The translations under genes and the position numbers were made by a program. This document shows positions 1 through 4,042 of a stretch of DNA of 6,247 nucleotides, one piece after another (the stretch's first letter is position 1; each line of letters opens with the position of its first letter). Under the pieces are notes generated by a model. The model ran no database searches. It was not told the origin of the DNA and saw only the letters and a program-made list of their open reading frames with translations. The DNA comes from Chloroflexota bacterium (lineage in GTDB: Bacteria; Chloroflexota; Anaerolineae; B4-G1), in assembly GCA_011046405.1 (NCBI GenBank), contig DSAR01000448.1, forward strand, positions 1 through 6,247, given 5' to 3'.

Positions 1-192
1 CAAGAGCAGCGGGACGTTGGTCACCACGTGGCGCAGGCGCACGCGGCGTTGGGGAATGTCCTGCAAGTCGTGCTCGTCGTTGTCCGAAGTATTTTGGGAT
101 GAGGTTTGGGTCTCCCGGAGCTTGGAGAGGTCCGCCCGGGGGTTCAGGAGGCGGCCGATGAGGCCGATGAGGTCACGGATATCGACGCTCAT
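1..192 (-). CDS. N-terminus of a probable DppC/OppC-type ABC transporter permease (partial)
   Basis: The frame opens with ATG at 192-190 and stays open to the window edge, giving 64 residues beginning MSVDIRDLIGLIGRLLNP. The start overlaps the stop of the upstream permease gene as ATGA (192-189), the usual sign of translational coupling. The visible part is a polar, Ser/Asp/Glu-rich cytoplasmic tail, then a basic stretch (RRVRLRH, about residues 50-56) leading into hydrophobic VVTNVPLLLL at the edge, as expected just before a first membrane helix. Opp/Dpp operons usually encode a DppB-type permease followed directly by a DppC-type one with such a tail, so this call rests on position and topology. 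No diagnostic permease motif (EAA loop) is inside the window, and another membrane protein is possible. Confidence 0.55.
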   Translation of the reverse strand, partial: MSVDIRDLIGLIGRLLNPRADLSKLRETQTSSQNTSDNDEHDLQDIPQRRVRLRHVVTNVPLLL

Positions 193-2471
193 TCTGCTTC
201 TCCATTCTCTGCCGTGCGGAGACGGGGGTCGATCACGCGGTAGAGGAGGTCGGCCAGGAAGTTGATCAGCAGGAAGGTCACCCCCAGGGCCAGGGCCAGG
301 ACGGCGACGATTTTCACGTCGCGGTCGAAGATGGCATTGAGCATGGTGACGCCGATGCCGGGCCAGGTGAAGAAAATCTCCACCACTGGCAGGCTGCCCA
401 GGGCGAAGCGGAGCGAGACGACGATGGCGGTGAAAATACTGACGCCGGCGTTGCGCAGCGTGTGGCGCCAGAAGACGACGCGGGGCGTCAGCCCCTTGGA
501 CCGGGCGGTGCGGATGAAGTCGCGGTGAAGAATCTCGGAGATGTTGACGAAGGTGACGCGGGTGATGTGCGCTAGGGGCCGGGCGGCCAGGACTAGCGCC
601 GGGGCGATCACCTGGGGCAGCAGGCTTTGGGTGCGATGGACGCTCATGCCGTAGACCGGGAAAAGCCCCATCCCAGTGCGCTGGTAGAACTTGATGTCGG
701 CGACCTGGAAGAGCAGTGCCAGGAAGAAGCTGGGGATGGAGACGCCGAGCACCGTCAGGGTGAGGGTGGAGAGCGCGAGGGCCGAGTGACTGCGCAGGGC
801 GGCCAATCCCCCGGCACAGACGCCGATCACGGCGGCGAACCCAATGGCGACGAGCAACAGCGAAGCACTGCGAATGAAGGCGCCCGTAACCATTTCAGTG
901 ACCGGCACCGTGCTCCGCCGGGTGACGCCCTCGACGACGTAGCCCAGGTTGCCCTGGAAGAGATCGCCGAAGAAGCCGAAGGTCTCCTCCAGGGCCGGGA
1001 CGGCCAGATCCAGCGCGCTGCGGCTGCGCCCCGGGGCAGCGGTCGAGTTGGGCGTCAGCCGCATGCCGAGGATGCAGAAGTAGACGATGGCGAAACCGAC
1101 GGCGGCGATGAAGAGCAAGCGCCGGGCGACGAACAGCAGGCCCTCGGATAGGATTTTGGGCAAGGCCTCGGGTAGGGCCTCGGGTAGGGCCTCGGGTGAT
1201 TCGTCGGGCTCACCGAACTCACGCTGCTCGGCCCGCCTAAAGGCCCGTTCTTCAGATCTCGATCGCATCCGTGGGAACGTTCCGTAGGTCAGGCCGCGCC
1301 ACAACGCCTCGACCGGGCCGAAGTGGTAGCGGGAAAGCCACCAGTTGCTCAGGCTGACCTGGGCCTGGAAGGTCACCAGGGTCAGGACGAGGGTGATCGC
1401 CGGACCAAGTTGACCATACAACCCCAGGCCGTAGCCGTAGAAGAGTAACGTGAACAGGACGGAGTGGGTCAGGTAGTTGGTCAGGGCCATGCGCCCGACC
1501 GGGGCCAGGGGCGCCAGGCGCCGCCGCCAGGTCTTGTGCTGGTAGAGCAGGGGGATGGCCGAAAGGTAGGCCAGGCTCAGGGCTGATCCAGCGATGGTCC
1601 AGGCGCCGCGCCCCGCCAGATCATGGTAGGCGGGCGGGATGCGCCCAGGCGAGACGGTGACGGTGATGAAGATCAAGTTAAAGACGAGGCCGACGGCGAA
1701 CCCGCCCCACATCAGCCGGTGGAAGAAGGGCAGGTGTTGGGCTGGGTCGTGGAGCAACTTGCGACGGCCGACGTACAGGCCCAGCAGGAACATCCCCAGG
1801 ACGTGGGGGCCCCAGTAGATGATGTTGGTGTAGCTGGAGATGACTGAGCGGAAACGATATACAGTGACTTCCAGATAACTGCCTGCCACCAGGACGTTCT
1901 CGCGGTGGCCGGTCATCATCGCCTGGCGAAAGGGCTCGGTCATTTCAGCATAGGCCTCGCGGAACGCTGCCGCCGGGCCAGGCGTGCTGACCAGCACGGG
2001 GATCAGGATGCAGACGACGGCCGCGACCAGCAGCGCTTTCTCAGGCCAGTGGCGGAAGAGCAGCAGGAGCAGGCCCAGCACGGCGTAGGAGACGAGGATG
2101 TCGCCATCCCAGATGAGAATAGCGTGGGTCAGGCCGATGAACAGCAGGACGAGCAGGCGGCGCACGTAGTGTGGGACGAAGCGCGCGCCTCGCCAGGCCG
2201 CGCGTTCCATCTGGATCGCCATTCCCCACCCGAAGAGGAAGGAGAAGAGGGTGTAGAACTTGGCCTGGGCGACGAACTTGATCAGGATGACGGCGGCCCG
2301 GTGCACCGCGCTCATCTGCTCGAGGGGGGTGTAGAGATAGCCGGAGAAATTCAGCATATTGAAAAGCAGGATGCCGAGCACGGCGAAACCCCGCAGGACG
2401 TCGACGACTTCGATGCGCCGGTCAGGGCGCACGGGCTGCATCTGGACTTGATCGCTGTGCAAGAATCTCAT
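189..2471 (-). CDS. DUF418 (YeiB-like) membrane protein fused to a DppB/OppB-type ABC permease
   Basis: This is a 760-residue protein with two recognisable parts. Residues about 18-398 are a DUF418/YeiB-type membrane protein: the opening EVVDVLRGFAVLGILLFNM, several hydrophobic helices, and the typical end SNWWLSRYHFGPVEALWRGLTYG (residues 375-397, read in two pieces). The family's function is unsettled; a transport role has been proposed. Residues about 438-752 are an Opp/Dpp-type permease: a first helix after FVARRLLF, an extracytoplasmic loop, a core of helices, and the EAA loop that contacts the ATPase at about 646-676 (DFIRTARSKGL then FWRHTLRNA), ending YRVIDPRLR. Residues 401-437 form a charged linker with three PEAL units. 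Each part is near full family length, so two complete genes appear joined. Start: ATG 2471 has a weak AGGG upstream and lies before the DUF418 opening; Met11 has none. Met402 (1268-1266) lies exactly at the domain boundary and could start a separate permease. The stop overlaps the next gene's start (ATGA). The permease would import peptides, nickel or other small solutes with partners outside the window; the substrate cannot be told. Confidence 0.88.
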   Translation of the reverse strand: MRFLHSDQVQMQPVRPDRRIEVVDVLRGFAVLGILLFNMLNFSGYLYTPLEQMSAVHRAAVILIKFVAQAKFYTLFSFLFGWGMAIQMERAAWRGARFVPHYVRRLLVLLFIGLTHAILIWDGDILVSYAVLGLLLLLFRHWPEKALLVAAVVCILIPVLVSTPGPAAAFREAYAEMTEPFRQAMMTGHRENVLVAGSYLEVTVYRFRSVISSYTNIIYWGPHVLGMFLLGLYVGRRKLLHDPAQHLPFFHRLMWGGFAVGLVFNLIFITVTVSPGRIPPAYHDLAGRGAWTIAGSALSLAYLSAIPLLYQHKTWRRRLAPLAPVGRMALTNYLTHSVLFTLLFYGYGLGLYGQLGPAITLVLTLVTFQAQVSLSNWWLSRYHFGPVEALWRGLTYGTFPRMRSRSEERAFRRAEQREFGEPDESPEALPEALPEALPKILSEGLLFVARRLLFIAAVGFAIVYFCILGMRLTPNSTAAPGRSRSALDLAVPALEETFGFFGDLFQGNLGYVVEGVTRRSTVPVTEMVTGAFIRSASLLLVAIGFAAVIGVCAGGLAALRSHSALALSTLTLTVLGVSIPSFFLALLFQVADIKFYQRTGMGLFPVYGMSVHRTQSLLPQVIAPALVLAARPLAHITRVTFVNISEILHRDFIRTARSKGLTPRVVFWRHTLRNAGVSIFTAIVVSLRFALGSLPVVEIFFTWPGIGVTMLNAIFDRDVKIVAVLALALGVTFLLINFLADLLYRVIDPRLRTAENGEAE
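1161..1196 (-). repeat. Three tandem 12-bp units encoding PEAL repeats in the fusion linker
   Basis: On the plus strand, 1173-1184 and 1185-1196 are identical (tagggcctcggg), and 1161-1172 matches except in its first three bases. Read in the gene's direction they encode Pro-Glu-Ala-Leu three times (about residues 426-437). The unit is a multiple of three bases, so copy-number change would lengthen or shorten the linker without breaking the frame. The repeat sits exactly between the DUF418 part and the permease part. Confidence 0.9.
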
Positions 2472-2489
2472 CGGTTAGGCCCTATGCTT

Positions 2490-2595
2490 GATTCTGGGTA
2501 ACTGCTGCTCAGGCCAGTCCCTTGCTGCGATGGAGAGTGGGGGCCCCCGCCCATCTGCTGCAAACGGGCACTAGCCTGAGCAGTTACGATTCTGG
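2490..2595 (-). mobile_element. Miniature inverted-repeat element, copy A (90 bp), with 8-bp target duplication
   Basis: The element runs 2498-2587. An exact direct repeat GATTCTGG borders it at 2490-2497 and 2588-2595. Its ends are inverted repeats: GTAACTGCTGCTCAG on the left (2498-2512) and CTGAGCAGTTAC on the right (2576-2587); the left end carries one extra CTG. The centre is a 10-bp palindrome GGGGGCCCCC (2539-2548). The reverse complement aligns end to end with copy B at 3850-3981: the GTAA-to-GGGGG half matches at 37 of 44 positions without gaps. It is far too short for a transposase, so it is non-autonomous. GTAA ends plus 8-bp duplications are characteristic of the IS66 family, which makes an IS66-type transposase the likely mover (inference). 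It sits 18 bp upstream of the DUF418-permease start codon. Confidence 0.9.
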
Positions 2596-2708
2596 ATGTA
2601 TTGCTGAAAAGTGTCCGTTGGATTTGCCTTTTAAACACGCCATGAGGTATATCGTCAATGAGTCGGTCTGGTTCATTGATGGGCATCGTTTAGCGGCAAT
2701 TCGCGTGG

Positions 2709-2737
2709 ATTATAATGCCCGGTAGAGATTTAGGCAA
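2709..2737 (-). promoter_or_regulatory. Probable sigma70-type promoter of the DUF418-permease operon
   Basis: Reading the minus strand, TTGCCT (2737-2732) is followed after 17 bases by a perfect TATAAT (2714-2709). Transcription would begin near 2702, about 230 bases before the start codon at 2471, and would run through copy A of the miniature element. The -10 box is part of the self-complementary ATTATAAT (2709-2716), so TATAAT is also present on the plus strand, but there with a poorer -35. Confidence 0.55.
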
Positions 2738-2775
2738 ATTATCTTCCGTTAAAAAAAATGAGGTCGCCATCTTTC

Positions 2776-2803
2776 TTGACCTGGAGCGCAGAGATGTTAT
2801 ACT
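2776..2803 (+). promoter_or_regulatory. Probable sigma70-type extended -10 promoter for the hydrolase gene
   Basis: TTGACC (2776-2781) and TATACT (2798-2803) are separated by 16 bases, and TGT directly before the -10 gives an extended -10. Both hexamers match the consensus at five of six positions. An A-run (about 2751-2758) lies just upstream. The start site would be near 2810, leaving about 155 bases of leader before the hydrolase start at 2966. This promoter diverges from the one at 2709-2737. Confidence 0.6.
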
Positions 2804-2850
2804 GGCAAAATCAAATCTGGCGTATCTTCTCACTAAAGCGGGGTAAACCG

Positions 2851-2955
2851 ATGACGTGGGCGGACGTCGTTTGCCCGCAGCGTCTTGCTGGCATCCAGAT
2901 CGTCAAGATGGTTGGCGCTCCCCGAGGTGTTGAAGGATACGTTTGTCGAAGTTGA
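2851..2955 (+). CDS. Possible 34-codon leader ORF upstream of the hydrolase
   Basis: An ATG at 2851 opens 34 codons beginning MTWADVVCPQRLAGIQ and ending GYVCRS, with TGA at 2953-2955. A purine-rich AAGCGGGG (about 2836-2843) lies at ribosome-binding distance. The stop overlaps the GAAAGG that serves as ribosome-binding site of the hydrolase, whose ATG follows 10 bases later, so the two could be translationally coupled. The peptide has two cysteines and no feature I recognise. The same DNA can form competing hairpins (GACGT/ACGTC at about 2853-2868, or GGGC/GCCC using 2858-2861), so it may instead be an untranslated leader. It could equally be a chance frame. Confidence 0.25.
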   Translation: MTWADVVCPQRLAGIQIVKMVGAPRGVEGYVCRS

Positions 2956-2965
2956 AAGGTAAAGG

Positions 2966-3760
2966 ATGCGCTTATATCATTTGAATTGTGGGACGATGTA
3001 TCCCTATTATCTCCGGAGACGGGGGATTATCTACTGCTTGCTGGTCGAGACGAACGATGGTCTCCTATTGGTCGATACCGGAATCGGCGCCAAAGACTAC
3101 ACGACGCCCACCTGGTTTATGCACCTGTTTACGCAATTGGTGCGGATGCCGTGTGATGTGGCAGAGACGGCGGCCAATCAGGTTATTCGATTAGGGTATC
3201 AGGTGGCAGATGTGAGACACATTGTCATGACACACTTGCACCTGGACCACGCCAGCGGGTTGTCGGATTTTCCCGACGCCAAGGTGCACATCTCCCGGCC
3301 GGAGTACGAGGTTGCCATGGGGCGGTGGGTGCTGATGCCTAGAGGCTACATCGCAGACCATTGGTCTCATGGCCCTGACTGGATCATTCACGAAGGGGAA
3401 CCGGAGACGTGGTTTGGTTTCGACAGTTTCCGGGTGCAGGAGGGATTGCGGCCCGAGGTCCTGATGATCCCGCTGCCGGGCCATACCTCGGGCCACTGTG
3501 GCGTGGCGATCAAGACACCTAATGCCTGGTGGCTTCATTGTGGGGATGCAGTATCCCGTTTTTATCCGTCAGCCGATCCCTACTGTCTGTCGGATGGGTC
3601 GCCTAATTGGCTTGTGCGCCAATTGATTGGCGAGCACGTCCCTCGCTTGAGGGCGTTGATCCGCGAGCACGGCGACGAGGTCAAGATCATCGGCGCCCAC
3701 GACTCGCACAGCCTGGCGAGGTACCAACGGATCGGGAGACAAGGGGCCCGGATTGGTTAG
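2966..3760 (+). CDS. Metallo-beta-lactamase-fold hydrolase, AHL-lactonase-like
   Basis: This complete 264-residue protein has the zinc-binding pattern of the metallo-beta-lactamase superfamily: VDTG at 36-39, HLHLDH with ligands H90, H92, D94 and H95, H173 in PGHTSGHCG, the bridging D194 in HCGDAV, and H245 in GAHDSHS. The H-x-H-x-D-H/H/D/H set is complete, so it should bind two metals and hydrolyse a substrate by activated water. Length and layout (a long insert after the first strand pair, Tyr/Trp-rich loops about 118-150) resemble the N-acyl-homoserine lactonase-like subgroup, but many members act on other lactones or esters and the substrate cannot be read from sequence. No signal peptide or membrane helix is seen, so it should be cytoplasmic. 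The start is fixed by GAAAGG (2954-2959) six bases before the ATG. It is transcribed alone, away from the operon on its left, and lies between two copies of a miniature element. Confidence 0.9.
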   Translation: MRLYHLNCGTMYPYYLRRRGIIYCLLVETNDGLLLVDTGIGAKDYTTPTWFMHLFTQLVRMPCDVAETAANQVIRLGYQVADVRHIVMTHLHLDHASGLSDFPDAKVHISRPEYEVAMGRWVLMPRGYIADHWSHGPDWIIHEGEPETWFGFDSFRVQEGLRPEVLMIPLPGHTSGHCGVAIKTPNAWWLHCGDAVSRFYPSADPYCLSDGSPNWLVRQLIGEHVPRLRALIREHGDEVKIIGAHDSHSLARYQRIGRQGARIG

Positions 3761-3804
3761 TTCGGGCTATTCAACTTCGTCCTTGAGCTCTTCTTGCAAC
3801 ACTT

Positions 3805-3826
3805 GCAGCGGCAAATAGCCCGCTGC
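3805..3826 (+). terminator. Hairpin downstream of the hydrolase, possible weak terminator
   Basis: GCAGCGG (3805-3811) pairs with CCGCTGC (3820-3826) around an 8-base loop, 45 bases after the hydrolase stop. No T-run follows, so it does not fit a standard intrinsic terminator. A wider inverted repeat, CGGGCTATT (3763-3771) with AATAGCCCG (3814-3822), overlaps and would compete with it. Between the stop and the miniature element nothing else is evident. Confidence 0.3.
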
Positions 3827-3841
3827 CGTCGTCTATACTTT

Positions 3842-3989
3842 GAACGGGCGTAATTACTCAGCCTGCTGCCCGTGTGCAGCGGATGGGCGGGGGTTTGGGG
3901 TGTGTGGCGGTCGCGAAGCGACCGCCACACACCCCAAACCCCCATTCTCCGGCACAGCAAAGGGCTGGTCTGAGTAGTTACGAACGGGC
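3842..3989 (+). mobile_element. Miniature inverted-repeat element, copy B (132 bp), with 8-bp target duplication
   Basis: The element runs 3850-3981 between exact direct repeats GAACGGGC at 3842-3849 and 3982-3989. Its ends are GTAATTACTCAG (3850-3861) and CTGAGTAGTTAC (3970-3981), inverted repeats differing at one of 12 positions. Beyond these, the two halves remain loosely complementary up to the central GGGGG and CCCCC. It is the same family as copy A at 2498-2587 but in the opposite orientation, and its centre holds 45 extra bases that form a long perfect palindrome. It has no coding capacity. GTAA ends and 8-bp duplications match the IS66 family, so mobilisation by an IS66-type transposase elsewhere in the genome is the best inference. 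It lies between the convergent hydrolase and FtsX/kinase-remnant genes. Confidence 0.92.
3889..3943. repeat. Perfect 26-bp-arm palindrome in the core of copy B
   Basis: Left arm 3889-3914 and right arm 3918-3943 are exact reverse complements with only GAA between them. The tip reads GCGAAGC, a DNA sequence known to fold into an exceptionally stable mini-hairpin. The outermost five pairs, GGGGG/CCCCC, correspond to the GGGGGCCCCC core of copy A; the inner 45 bases (3894-3938) are absent there. As RNA the stem would be very strong on either strand and could stop transcription from both convergent genes, though there is no T-run. The left arm's G-runs could also support a G-quadruplex. Confidence 0.95.
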
Positions 3990-4008
3990 TAAATTTGAAC
4001 TTTTAGCC
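3987..4008 (-). other. Short hairpin past the histidine-kinase remnant
   Basis: GGCTAAA (3987-3993) pairs with TTTAGCC (4002-4008) around an 8-base loop. It lies beyond the stops of the minus-strand FtsX frame and kinase remnant and overlaps the right-hand target duplication of copy B, so the element appears to have landed at the foot of this hairpin. It might be the original terminator of the minus-strand genes, but no clear T-run follows on the minus strand. Between it and the stop at 4043 I see nothing else. Confidence 0.3.
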
Positions 4009-4042
4009 TGATGAGTGGTTATTGCCTCTATCCAAGAACAGC

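Noticed and set aside
627..2501. Several long plus-strand frames opposite the DUF418-permease gene
   Set aside because: Their Gly/Asp/Glu/Gln-rich, low-complexity products are typical antisense shadows of GC-rich coding DNA. The minus-strand frame has clear domain motifs.
2468..2686. A 72-codon minus-strand frame whose stop overlaps the DUF418 start
   Set aside because: Its second half runs through the miniature element. Removing the element and one duplication (98 bases) shifts the frame and ends it after about 37 codons, and there is no ribosome-binding site or recognisable motif.
2689..2716. Plus-strand TTTAGC-16-TATAAT promoter
   Set aside because: The -35 is poor, and the TATAAT arises because the minus-strand -10 is self-complementary. 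The extended -10 promoter at 2776-2803 is better.
2831..2855. AAAGCGGGGTAAACCGATG resembles the 3' end of a GEMM-I cyclic-di-GMP riboswitch
   Set aside because: The other conserved GEMM element (ACGCAAAGC) is missing and the upstream part does not form the expected helices. The likeness is limited to a short G-rich stretch.
2490..3989. The two elements as ends of a single classic composite transposon
   Set aside because: Each copy has its own different 8-bp duplication, so they inserted independently. One shared duplication outside the pair would be expected for a composite unit.
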